From: Planctomycetes bacterium UBA2386
Lineage (GTDB): Bacteria > Planctomycetota > UBA1135 > UBA2386
Direction: 5' to 3'
Assembly (NCBI GenBank): GCA_002343845.1
Contig: DDSQ01000161.1
Coordinates: forward strand, 432 to 24,601
DNA length: 24,170 bases
In this document: piece after piece, positions 7,163 to 14,537 of the stretch
Layout: each line of letters begins with the position of its first letter
How positions within the stretch are numbered: position 1 is the first letter of the stretch
Translations under genes and position numbers: made by a program
The notes under the pieces: generated by a model
What the model was told of the DNA's origin: nothing
The model's input: only the letters and a program-made list of their open reading frames with translations
The model's database searches: none

Positions 7163-8427
7163 GTCTTCTCTTGCTTCTTGGGCTCTTGCTTCTTGGCCTC
7201 TTCCTTCTTGGGCTCGTCCTTCTTGGGCTCTTCTTGCACCTTGATCGGTGCACCGCCTGGCGTGTCGCCCATGTCGACCCCCAGGGCTTCGAGTTGCTTG
7301 CGCAGTTCGTTCGCCCGCGCGCGCAACGGCCCGGCCTTCTGCAGCGACGCTTCATCGCCCGCCTCGAGCAGATGGCCGATGTCGGCGTCGAGCTGCGAGA
7401 TCTCCGCCATGATCTTGCCGGTGGGGCTTTCCTGGAACGGCACCGGCGTGACGTGGCGCGTGAAGAACGTCGGCAGCATGTCGAGGACCGCCTGATCGCG
7501 GACCAGGATGTCGACTTGCCCCGTGTTCATCGCCGCGTGGACGTTCTGGATGGCCCCGAGTTCGGTGGTGTAGGGGACCAACACCACGGTGCCGGTCCGC
7601 CGATCGGGAGCGGGTGGCGTGCCCTTCTCGGCGCTGTCGATCTGCAGCAACACGAGCCCGTTCAGGTGGCGGAACGGCTGGGCCCGCTTCCCGACCTCGG
7701 TCGAGAACGCCGCGATCTCCAGCCTCGCTCCGAACGCCGAATTGCGCGTGATGTTGACCGCGCCGCCGGGCGCGGCGCCCGAGATCGTGCCGACCGACTT
7801 GGCGAGTTCGGTCATCGACTTGCCGGCGGCGACCTGGGCCTCGACGTCGGCCATGCGCTCTGCGACGTCGGAGTCGGGGAAGTGCGAGGCGAACACTTCC
7901 GTGCGGATCAACTCGTACAGCGCCCGTTGCGCCCGCATCTTCTCGTCGGGCTGGCCCGGCGAATCGGCGAGCCACTGCATGAGGTCGTCGAACGCCCGCT
8001 GCGAGATGGCGCGGCCGTTCGCCGCCAGCATCGTGCCGGTGGGGTGGTTCGCCATCTCTTCCGGCGTGGCGATGCGCGCCAACCTCGGCTTGGTGTCGGG
8101 AGCGGCCGTCGGAACGGGTGCCGGTGCCGCCCGGTTGCTGCCCGCGTCGATCGAGCGGAACGACTGCGGCTTGCCGGTGAGCTTGTCGGCCAGGAGCCGC
8201 TTCTGGTTCTTGCCGCGATCCTGCACGTAGCGGATCTCGCGCAGCAGCCGCTCCTTCTCGGCCGCAAGGTCTGCGGCCTCCTGCTCCGGCGACTTCGGCT
8301 TCGCCTTGTCGGGGTCCTGCGCGGCGGGCACTGGCTGGCCGATGGGCGGCACCAGTGGATTCGTGGGGATCTGGGCGGTGGCGAGGCCTGCAGTCAGCAG
8401 GAGGACGGTGGCTGGGCGGAGGACCAT
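7153..8427 (-). CDS. Secreted parvulin/SurA-like protein with Lys/Glu repeat tail
   Basis: The product is 424 residues. I use the ATG at 8427 because it gives a signal peptide (MVLRPATVLLLTAGLATAQ); the frame extends 57 codons upstream without signs of coding. A Pro-rich linker and a charged coiled-coil-like segment (48-85) lead to a region with the order of a PpiC/parvulin domain (~175-268): VEAQVAAGKSMTELAKSV, then GGAVN, FGARLEIAAFSTEVGK, and a last strand LVLLQIDSAEKG. The usual first strand with the catalytic HILV-type motif is not evident, so the isomerase may be degenerate and act only as a chaperone. Residues 280-320 and the helical 335-385 are unassigned. The end (about 398-422) is a Lys/Glu/Pro repeat encoded by a 15-bp tandem repeat. 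No strong ribosome site is visible. Confidence 0.65.
   Translation of the reverse strand: MVLRPATVLLLTAGLATAQIPTNPLVPPIGQPVPAAQDPDKAKPKSPEQEAADLAAEKERLLREIRYVQDRGKNQKRLLADKLTGKPQSFRSIDAGSNRAAPAPVPTAAPDTKPRLARIATPEEMANHPTGTMLAANGRAISQRAFDDLMQWLADSPGQPDEKMRAQRALYELIRTEVFASHFPDSDVAERMADVEAQVAAGKSMTELAKSVGTISGAAPGGAVNITRNSAFGARLEIAAFSTEVGKRAQPFRHLNGLVLLQIDSAEKGTPPAPDRRTGTVVLVPYTTELGAIQNVHAAMNTGQVDILVRDQAVLDMLPTFFTRHVTPVPFQESPTGKIMAEISQLDADIGHLLEAGDEASLQKAGPLRARANELRKQLEALGVDMGDTPGGAPIKVQEEPKKDEPKKEEAKKQEPKKQEKTGG
7171..7230. repeat. 15-bp tandem repeat, four copies, coding
   Basis: Four head-to-tail units of 15 bases (7171-7185, 7186-7200, 7201-7215, 7216-7230) differ by one to three bases each; the core is CTTCTTGGGCTC. 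On the minus strand they encode four pentapeptides of the type EPKKE in the C-terminal tail of the parvulin-like protein. Copy number may vary between strains. Confidence 0.85.
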
Positions 8428-8535
8428 GGTGGAACTCGTTTGGCGAGCCGGCTCGCGGCTGGCGGGGCAAGCATGAAACCGGCATCCGGCGCAGGCTGCA
8501 AGTGGCAGCCGTGGCTCGGACGCAGTTGCCCTTGG

Positions 8536-8553
8536 GACGTCGGCTGCGACGTC
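8536..8553 (-). terminator. GC hairpin just after the thioredoxin-fold gene
   Basis: GACGTCG (8536-8542), a four-base loop and CGACGTC (8547-8553) form a seven-pair stem that starts four bases past the TAG at 8558. No U-tract follows, so this is a possible pause or rho-type end signal rather than a classical terminator. Confidence 0.3.
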
Positions 8554-8557
8554 GCCG

Positions 8558-9367
8558 CTAACCGCCGCCGCCACGGCCACCGGCGCCGCCGTTGCCACCG
8601 GCGCCGCCGCGGCCGCCGAGCCGTCGCGCGTCCGGCGACCGCGGTGGCAGCTCGAGCTTGCCGAGCAACTCGCGTTCGCGATCGAGCAAGTGCTGCTCCT
8701 CCTTCTCCGCCGCCGCGAGGTCCTTCTCCGCCTCGGTCTTCTTCGCCTTGTCGGCGCCGGCCTTGGCGTGTCGTTCCTTGGCGATCTGCTTCTTGCCGAG
8801 CGCTTGCTCGAGATCGCGCACGAAGCCGCCGTAGTCCTTGGCGAACGCCGTCAACGATGGCTTGACGACGCCGCGCGCCGCCGCGACGAGCGCGTCCTCG
8901 AGCGACTTCGGGCTCGCCTTGTAGCCCGACATCGCGACGACATCGGCGGCCTTGCCAGTCTTGTCGAACACGACGAACGCCGGCGCCTGCTTCTGGAACT
9001 TGGCGGCCAGCAGCGGCTCGGTGCGCAGGTCGATGCGGCCGCAGTGGAAGCAACGCAGCATGATCCCGAGTTCGTCGCCGCCGAGCACCGTGCGTTCGAA
9101 CTGCTCGCGCACCGTCGCTTCGTCGCTGCTGTCGACCAGGTAGAGCACGGCGAGCTGGCCGCGGCCTGTTGCGGCGCGAACGAGGTCGGTCTGGGCGAGG
9201 TCGCCGGCCTGGTCGCCGGACGGCAGCGGGCCCTTGACGTCGGTGAAGAAGGCGCCGACGCGGTTCTGGATCTCCTCGGCGCGGCCGCGGCCGCGACCTT
9301 GCGCGGTTGCTGGTGCCAGCGCGAGGAAGAGAGCGGCAGCCAACGACGAGAACGTGGCGAGGTGCAT
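8558..9367 (-). CDS. Secreted thioredoxin-fold protein with coiled coil and Gly-rich tail
   Basis: The product is 269 residues. The ATG at 9367 opens a signal peptide (MHLATFSSLAAALFLALAPATAQ). Residues ~70-165 follow a thioredoxin-like order: strand LAVLYLVDS, a helix, a strand and turn with C106-F-H-C109, then QAPAFVVFDKTGK (P129 in the place of the cis-Pro) and a closing helix. The CxxC is not at the usual place after the first strand but about 30 residues later, so a normal disulfide reductase role is doubtful; redox or metal binding by C106, H108 and C109 is possible. Residues ~185-240 are a charged coiled coil (many Lys, Glu, Ala) and the last ~20 are almost pure Gly with Arg and Ala. 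It is followed on the same strand by the parvulin-like gene; both look extracytoplasmic. Confidence 0.6.
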   Translation of the reverse strand: MHLATFSSLAAALFLALAPATAQGRGRGRAEEIQNRVGAFFTDVKGPLPSGDQAGDLAQTDLVRAATGRGQLAVLYLVDSSDEATVREQFERTVLGGDELGIMLRCFHCGRIDLRTEPLLAAKFQKQAPAFVVFDKTGKAADVVAMSGYKASPKSLEDALVAAARGVVKPSLTAFAKDYGGFVRDLEQALGKKQIAKERHAKAGADKAKKTEAEKDLAAAEKEEQHLLDRERELLGKLELPPRSPDARRLGGRGGAGGNGGAGGRGGGG

Positions 9368-9460
9368 GTGTGACCTGGGCGCGCTTGGGCGGGCGCGACG
9401 ATCACGGATTCTGGCCGGTGGCCGGTAGGTGCCAGCAGGTCGCCCTGCATCACGTTCGTA

Positions 9461-11626
9461 TCAGGGCGCGACGGCGAGCGCGCGGCGCCGCAGGCCATCG
9501 CTCGGCGTGAAGCGTGGCGCGGTCCGCGCCAGCGCATCGAGCGCTGCGGTGATCGTGCGCAGACCCTCGCGTGCGGCGAACTGCGTGATGCCGCCGGTGT
9601 GCGGCGGGAAGCCCATGCCGAGCACCAGGGCCAGGTCGAGGTCGCCTTCGTCCAGCGCGACGCCCGCATCGAGGCAGCGGTAGGCCTCGTCGACGAGCGG
9701 GTAGATCAGGCGCTGCACGAGTTCGCTGCGGCTGGCGGTGCGTGCCGGCACGCCGCCGCACGCGCGCAGCATCGCCACGATCGCGCGGCCGGGCCCCGGG
9801 CCAGCACCGTCCTTGCCGTAGAGGCCGCCGCCGGACTTGCGGCCGAGCACCTTCGCGTTGCTCATCGCGGCGAACAACTCGCTCGGCTGCATGCGGTCGG
9901 GGAATGCCGCGTGCATGACGGCGCTGACCTTCGCGGCGACGTCGAACCCGATCTCGTCGAGCAAGCGGCACGGGCCCATCGGCATGCCGAAGTCGAGCAT
10001 CGCGGCGTCGATCGCTTGCGCACTCGTGCCCTCGAGCAGCAGGCGCGCGGCTTCGTTCACGTACGGCGCGAGGCAGCGGTTGACCAGGAAGCCCGGGGCG
10101 TCGGCGACGACGACCGGCACCTTGCCGAGGCGCAGCGCCAGGCGGCAGGCGGTCGCGACCGTCGCATCGCTCGTCGCCTTGCCGCGGATCACCTCGACCA
10201 GCGGCATCTTCTCGGGCGGGTTGAAGAAGTGGATGCCGACGACGCGTTCGGGGTTGGGCACGGTCTCGGCCATCGCCGCGATCGACAGTGAGCTGGTGTT
10301 GGTCGCTGCCACCGCAGTCGCCGGCAGACCACGCGCGACGGCGTCGGCGAGCAGCCGCTGCTTCTGGCCCAGGTCCTCGACCACGGCTTCGAGCCACAGA
10401 TCCGTCGTCGTCAGTTGGCCGGCGTCGGTGCCGACGGCGAGGTGGTCCTGCGCGGCCGTGACCTCGTGCGCAGCGAGCTGGCCGCGGCGGGCCTTCTGCT
10501 GCAGCGTCTGCTGCAGGCGCGCCTTGGCGCGGGCCAGCGGGGCGAGGTCGACGTCGACGAGTCGCGTCCACGTGCCCTTCTCGGCGAGCAGGCCGGCGAT
10601 GCCAGCACCCATCACGCCACCGCCGACCACGACGGCGCGTGTGCAGTCCGTGGCGCCAGCACCGCGGCCGAGGCGCTTCTTGCGTTCGCCGAGCACGAAC
10701 AAGTGCACGAGCCCACGGCACGCCGACGTCACCACCAACTCGCCGAGTGCCTGTGCTTCGGCTGCGGCGTGCTCCGCGATCGGCCGCGTGAACGCACGCA
10801 CGCAGCTCTGCAGTGCTTCGGCAGGTGCGGGCAGGAAGCGGGCGGGGCCGGTGCGCAGCGCCTTCGCCGCGCGCGCGGCGACGAGCGCGCGCAGCGGCGT
10901 CTGGCTCGTCCACCACGCCAGGCCGCGCAGCGCGCGCGGCGCCGATGGCCGGCCCGCGGCGGCGAGTTGTTCGCAGCGTTCGCGCGCGATCTGCAGCAGC
11001 CGGCAGCTCGGCGCCACGCGATCGACGACGCCGGCCTTCTTCGCCTGGCGCGACCGCAGCGTGCGGCCGCGCAGCACGAGATCGAGCGCCTGCGGCAGGC
11101 CGACCAGGCGCGGCAGCGTCCAGGTGCCGCCGAAGCCGGGCAGGATGCCGAGCTTGACCTCGGGCAGGCCGAGCTGCGTCGAGGCGTGCTCGCTGGCGAT
11201 GCGCGCATCGCACCACAGCGCGAGCTCGAGCCCGCCGCCGAGGCACGGGCCTTCGATGGCGGCGACGACCGGCACGCGCAGCGTGCTGCACCGCGCGAAC
11301 ACCGCGCGACCGCGTGCCGCCGCCACAGCACCCTCGTCGGCGGTGCGTACGCCTTGGATCAACGCGAGGTCGGCGCCGGCGCAGAACATCGCCGGCCCAG
11401 GACCCGTGACGATCAGGCCGCGCACGGTTCCCGCCGCGGCCAGGGCCTCGACGTCGTCCAGCGCCTGCGCGATCGCGTCGAGTCGCCCGCTGGTGATGGT
11501 CACGACGCTCTCGTCGGGTCCGCCGAGCCGCAGCGTGGCGATGCCGTCCTCGTGCGTGAGCACGACTCGAGGGGGTGCCGGTGCCACGCGCGGCGTGCCG
11601 CCTGGGGTGTCGATGCGTGTGGTCAT
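9461..11626 (-). CDS. fadJ: Fatty acid oxidation complex alpha subunit (enoyl-CoA hydratase / 3-hydroxyacyl-CoA dehydrogenase)
   Basis: The product is 721 residues, the usual length for FadB/FadJ. The ATG at 11626 overlaps the TGA of the thiolase gene (ATGA) and has GGAGG four bases upstream inside that gene. The hydratase domain (~20-200) has the oxyanion-hole segments CAGADL (82-87) and PCLGGGLE, and both catalytic acids, E134 (GGGLELAL) and E156 (GLPEVKLG). The dehydrogenase starts with the Rossmann motif G335-G-G337-VM-G340, carries NTSS (443-446), and the catalytic pair H466 and E478 with the normal 12-residue spacing (IHFFNPPEK). A second C-terminal helical domain (~510-710) completes it. 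It hydrates enoyl-CoA and oxidises 3-hydroxyacyl-CoA with NAD in the cytoplasm and should work with the thiolase encoded just upstream. FadB and FadJ cannot be told apart from sequence alone. Confidence 0.92.
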   Translation of the reverse strand: MTTRIDTPGGTPRVAPAPPRVVLTHEDGIATLRLGGPDESVVTITSGRLDAIAQALDDVEALAAAGTVRGLIVTGPGPAMFCAGADLALIQGVRTADEGAVAAARGRAVFARCSTLRVPVVAAIEGPCLGGGLELALWCDARIASEHASTQLGLPEVKLGILPGFGGTWTLPRLVGLPQALDLVLRGRTLRSRQAKKAGVVDRVAPSCRLLQIARERCEQLAAAGRPSAPRALRGLAWWTSQTPLRALVAARAAKALRTGPARFLPAPAEALQSCVRAFTRPIAEHAAAEAQALGELVVTSACRGLVHLFVLGERKKRLGRGAGATDCTRAVVVGGGVMGAGIAGLLAEKGTWTRLVDVDLAPLARAKARLQQTLQQKARRGQLAAHEVTAAQDHLAVGTDAGQLTTTDLWLEAVVEDLGQKQRLLADAVARGLPATAVAATNTSSLSIAAMAETVPNPERVVGIHFFNPPEKMPLVEVIRGKATSDATVATACRLALRLGKVPVVVADAPGFLVNRCLAPYVNEAARLLLEGTSAQAIDAAMLDFGMPMGPCRLLDEIGFDVAAKVSAVMHAAFPDRMQPSELFAAMSNAKVLGRKSGGGLYGKDGAGPGPGRAIVAMLRACGGVPARTASRSELVQRLIYPLVDEAYRCLDAGVALDEGDLDLALVLGMGFPPHTGGITQFAAREGLRTITAALDALARTAPRFTPSDGLRRRALAVAP

Positions 11627-12921
11627 GCGGCCTCCAGGACGACGGCCTGGCCCTGGCCGCCGCCGATGCACAGGGCGGCGAGGCCGTGCCGCCGGCCGCG
11701 CAGCCGCAGTTCGTGGGCGAGCGTCAGCAGCAGGCGCGCGCCCGTGGCGGCGATCGGGTGACCGAGCGCGATCGCGCCGCCGTGCACGTTCAGGAGCTCG
11801 GGGTCGATCGCGCCCAGTGCCTGCCGCAGGCCGAGTTCGCGCCGGCACCACTCGTCGTCGGCGAACGCGCGGCAACACGCGAGCACCTGCGCGGCGAACG
11901 CTTCGTTGATCTCGAACAGGTCGAGGTCGTCGAACGTCAGCCCGGCCTGCGCCAGCGCATCGGGCGTCGCGTGGACCGGTCCGAGCCCCATCGCCGCCGG
12001 CGCCAGTCCGGCGGTCGCGGCCCCGCGCACGATCGCGAGCGGCTGCAGGCCATGCCGGCGGCAGGCGGGCAGCGTCGCGCACAGCAGCGCCACCGCTCCG
12101 TCGGTGAGCTGGCAGCTGTTGCCAACGGTGACCTCGCCATCGCGGCGATCGAACGCCGGCGCCAGCTTCGCCAGCGCGCCCATCGACTGGGCCTGGCGCA
12201 CGCCGTCGTCGGCGCCCACGGCCGCCGCGAACGAAGGTGGTGCGACGATCGGCGCGATTTCGCGGGCGAAGCGCCCTTGCTGCGCGGCGGCGGCGCGCAC
12301 GTGGCTCTGCAGCGCGAAGGCGTCCATCGCCGCACGGTCGATCCCGAAGTCGCGCGCGAGCTGCTCGGCGGTGTCGCCCATGCGCAATCCGGTGGTCGGG
12401 TCGGTCAGCCCCTCGAGCACGGCGACTCGCGGCCGCAGCGCGCGCGGCCGCAGCGTCGCCAGCGCGGCGATTCGCTGGCGCAGCGACTTCGCGCGGCCGA
12501 GCCTCGTGAACATGCGCACGAGGTCGCTGCCCATCAGCAGCGGGTAGTTGCTCATCGACTCGGCGCCGCCGACGAGGAACACCTCGCCTTCGCCCGCCGC
12601 GGCCTTCTGGCGCGCCTGCAGCACCGCCTCGAGGCCCGACCCGCAGTTGCGCATCACGGTGACCGCCGGCGTGGCGACCGGGAGCCCGGCGCGCAGCGTC
12701 GCGACGCGGGCGACGTTCGCTTCGCGCGGATCGGGCCCGGCACAGCCGAGGATCACCTCGTCGATCGCATCGGCGCGGATCGGCACGCGATCGAGCAACT
12801 CGCGGAAGACGTGGGCCGCGAGGTCGGCGGCGAACGCGCCTTGCAGCGCGCCGCCCGCCTTGCAGAACGGCGTGCGCACGCCGGCCACGATCGCCAGGTC
12901 CTTGCTCGTGTCCGGCTTCAT
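11623..12921 (-). CDS. fadI: Acetyl-CoA acyltransferase (thiolase), FadA/FadI type
   Basis: The product is 432 residues. Its ATG overlaps the stop of the CoA ligase gene and its stop overlaps the start of the fadJ-like gene. All thiolase signatures are present: the nucleophile C93 in VMRNCGSGLEA, the NEAFAAQ loop (339-345), H388 in GGAIALGHP, and the second active-site cysteine C418 in LCIGGGQG. The length and the loop between ~130 and 170 fit the FadI/trifunctional beta-subunit type rather than the shorter AtoB type, but this split is a judgement. It cleaves 3-ketoacyl-CoA to acetyl-CoA and a shortened acyl-CoA, the last step of beta-oxidation, and by context forms a complex with the FadJ-like protein. 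The symbol follows that pairing. Confidence 0.9.
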   Translation of the reverse strand: MKPDTSKDLAIVAGVRTPFCKAGGALQGAFAADLAAHVFRELLDRVPIRADAIDEVILGCAGPDPREANVARVATLRAGLPVATPAVTVMRNCGSGLEAVLQARQKAAAGEGEVFLVGGAESMSNYPLLMGSDLVRMFTRLGRAKSLRQRIAALATLRPRALRPRVAVLEGLTDPTTGLRMGDTAEQLARDFGIDRAAMDAFALQSHVRAAAAQQGRFAREIAPIVAPPSFAAAVGADDGVRQAQSMGALAKLAPAFDRRDGEVTVGNSCQLTDGAVALLCATLPACRRHGLQPLAIVRGAATAGLAPAAMGLGPVHATPDALAQAGLTFDDLDLFEINEAFAAQVLACCRAFADDEWCRRELGLRQALGAIDPELLNVHGGAIALGHPIAATGARLLLTLAHELRLRGRRHGLAALCIGGGQGQAVVLEAA

Positions 12922-14402
12922 GCCTTGGGCCTGCCGTCGACGAAGCGGCGCTCCTTCATCTCGGTCTCCATGCCGATCTTCTTCAGCATCGAGTCGAGCT
13001 CGAGGAAGCGCACGTGGTTGGGCGACAGCTCGAGACGCGACAGGAACAGCTCACGCACACGCGCGGCGGCGGGTTCGGGCTGGCTGCCGGCGCGCAGCGC
13101 CAGATGGACGGTCAGCTCGTCGAGTTCGAGCGGGTCGTCGTCCTTCTTGCGCAGTTCGATCTGCCACTCTTCGACCTCCGGCATGCTGCCGAGCAGCACC
13201 GCGCAGTCCTCGAGGTTGACCAGCGTGCCCTTCACCTTGAGCAGCTGCAGGTCCTTCAGGCTCGACTCGCGCGTCAGGTCGCTGCTGATGCGCGGCACGG
13301 TGCGGCCACAGTGCGGGCACGGCCCGTACTGCAGGCCGCCGCGCACGCGGTCGCCGGTGCGGTAGCGGAACACCGTGCTGGCGCGCGCGTGCAGCGGCGT
13401 GAACACCAGTTCGCCGTCGTGGCCTTCGGGCACGACTTCGCCGGTCGCCGGGTCGATCACTTCGAAGACGGCGAGGTCGGGGTAGGTGTGGTAGCCGGTG
13501 TAGGCGTTGTCCGGCGTCGGGCACTCGGCGAACGCCATGCGCGCCTCGGTGAAGCCGTAGGTGCCGAACACGCGCACGTCGCGCGCGCCGAGCTGGTCGA
13601 GCAGGGCGGTGATCTTCGCCTTCAACCCGGGCGGCACGCGTTCGGCGCCGAGCACGACGCAGCGCAGCGACGACAGGTCGAGCCGTTCGGCGACCGCGCG
13701 GCGCAGCAGGTGGTAGACGTAGCCCGGCACGCCGATCAGCGCGTCGGCGCGCAGCCGTGTCAGTGCGCGCAGGTCGCCGCTGCTTCCCATCACCTTCCCG
13801 CCGCCCGTCGACAGCGCCATCATCCCGGTCGCCTGGCCGGCGAAGAACACCTGCCAGAACGCGAGATGCGGCGCGTACGGGAACACGTTGGCGATCCGGT
13901 ACTCGCGGTCGAGCCCCATCACGTCGACGAGGCGCGCCCCGGTCGTGTGCAGGTTGGCGATGTCGTGCGGCGAGTAGAAGAACGGCACCGGCTCGGCGGA
14001 GCGGCCGGTCGTGAAGGTCATGAAGCACGGCGCGAACTCGTCGCGCACGCGCTGCCGCGCCGCCGCGCCGCCGTGCGTCCACTTCTGCCAGAGCAGCGGC
14101 AGCTTCTTGCCGAGCGGCCACGACGCGCGGATCGACTCGGGGGTGGGCTGCAGGATGAACTGCTTGAACTTCTGCGGGTCGTCGGGCCCCGGCAGCAGGT
14201 CGCGCTTCTGCGTGAACGGCAGCCGCCGCAGGTCGTCGACGGTTCGGACCTGCTCCGGCCGGACCCCGGCCGCGTCGAACAGTCGCCGGTAGTACGGCGA
14301 GAACGGGTACAGGTATTCGCGGACGTAGCGCGCGAGCAGCGCGTCCTGCAGCGAGCGCTGCTCGCCGCGTCCGAGCCGCTGCAGGCGAAGCCAACCGGTC
14401 AT
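12918..14402 (-). CDS. PaaK-like AMP-forming acyl/aryl-CoA ligase
   Basis: The product is 494 residues from the ATG at 14402; an in-frame ATG at 14471 would add 23 residues without recognisable content, and AGGGAG lies 12 bases before the chosen start. The protein begins with SPYYRRLFDAAGV, as phenylacetate-CoA ligases do, and has an ATP loop TFTTGRSAEP (129-138, a variant of the SSGTTGKP motif), YGFTEAR (282-288), FRYRTGDRV (345-353) and a zinc-like CPHCGR (362-367). The C-terminal domain has KVKGTLVNLED (389-399) in place of the usual hinge region. It would adenylate a carboxylic acid and pass it to CoA. Position at the head of the thiolase-FadJ operon suggests that its product enters beta-oxidation; the substrate (aromatic, branched or fatty acid) cannot be read from sequence. 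The TTG in the loop where a canonical TSGTTG is expected is worth noting. Confidence 0.85.
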   Translation of the reverse strand: MTGWLRLQRLGRGEQRSLQDALLARYVREYLYPFSPYYRRLFDAAGVRPEQVRTVDDLRRLPFTQKRDLLPGPDDPQKFKQFILQPTPESIRASWPLGKKLPLLWQKWTHGGAAARQRVRDEFAPCFMTFTTGRSAEPVPFFYSPHDIANLHTTGARLVDVMGLDREYRIANVFPYAPHLAFWQVFFAGQATGMMALSTGGGKVMGSSGDLRALTRLRADALIGVPGYVYHLLRRAVAERLDLSSLRCVVLGAERVPPGLKAKITALLDQLGARDVRVFGTYGFTEARMAFAECPTPDNAYTGYHTYPDLAVFEVIDPATGEVVPEGHDGELVFTPLHARASTVFRYRTGDRVRGGLQYGPCPHCGRTVPRISSDLTRESSLKDLQLLKVKGTLVNLEDCAVLLGSMPEVEEWQIELRKKDDDPLELDELTVHLALRAGSQPEPAAARVRELFLSRLELSPNHVRFLELDSMLKKIGMETEMKERRFVDGRPKA

Positions 14403-14537
14403 TCGTGTACGCGTCTCCCTGGTGTCCTTGGTACTAGTTGTCGGACGCGCGCAGTTGCCGCCTTCAGGCAACCTCGGAACCCGGCCGATCTAGAAGCCAC
14501 GGCGCGGTCCCGTTGCGGGTCGGCGCGGTTCTCGAAC
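14403..14537. promoter_or_regulatory. Divergent intergenic region, ligase operon / patatin-ferredoxin
   Basis: These 135 bases separate two genes read away from each other, so promoters for both must lie here or slightly inside. It contains the AT-richer TTGGTACTAGTTGT around 14428-14441. I see no convincing -35/-10 pair or operator palindrome. Confidence 0.35.

Noticed and set aside
9368..9460. Terminator after fadJ (GCAGG-GCGA-CCTGC hairpin at 9434-9447)
   Set aside because: Only five pairs and no U-run; too weak to list as a feature.
11627..12082. N-terminal extension of the FadJ-like frame
   Set aside because: It overlaps the thiolase gene in another frame. The ATG at 11626 with GGAGG and ATGA overlap fits the family start.
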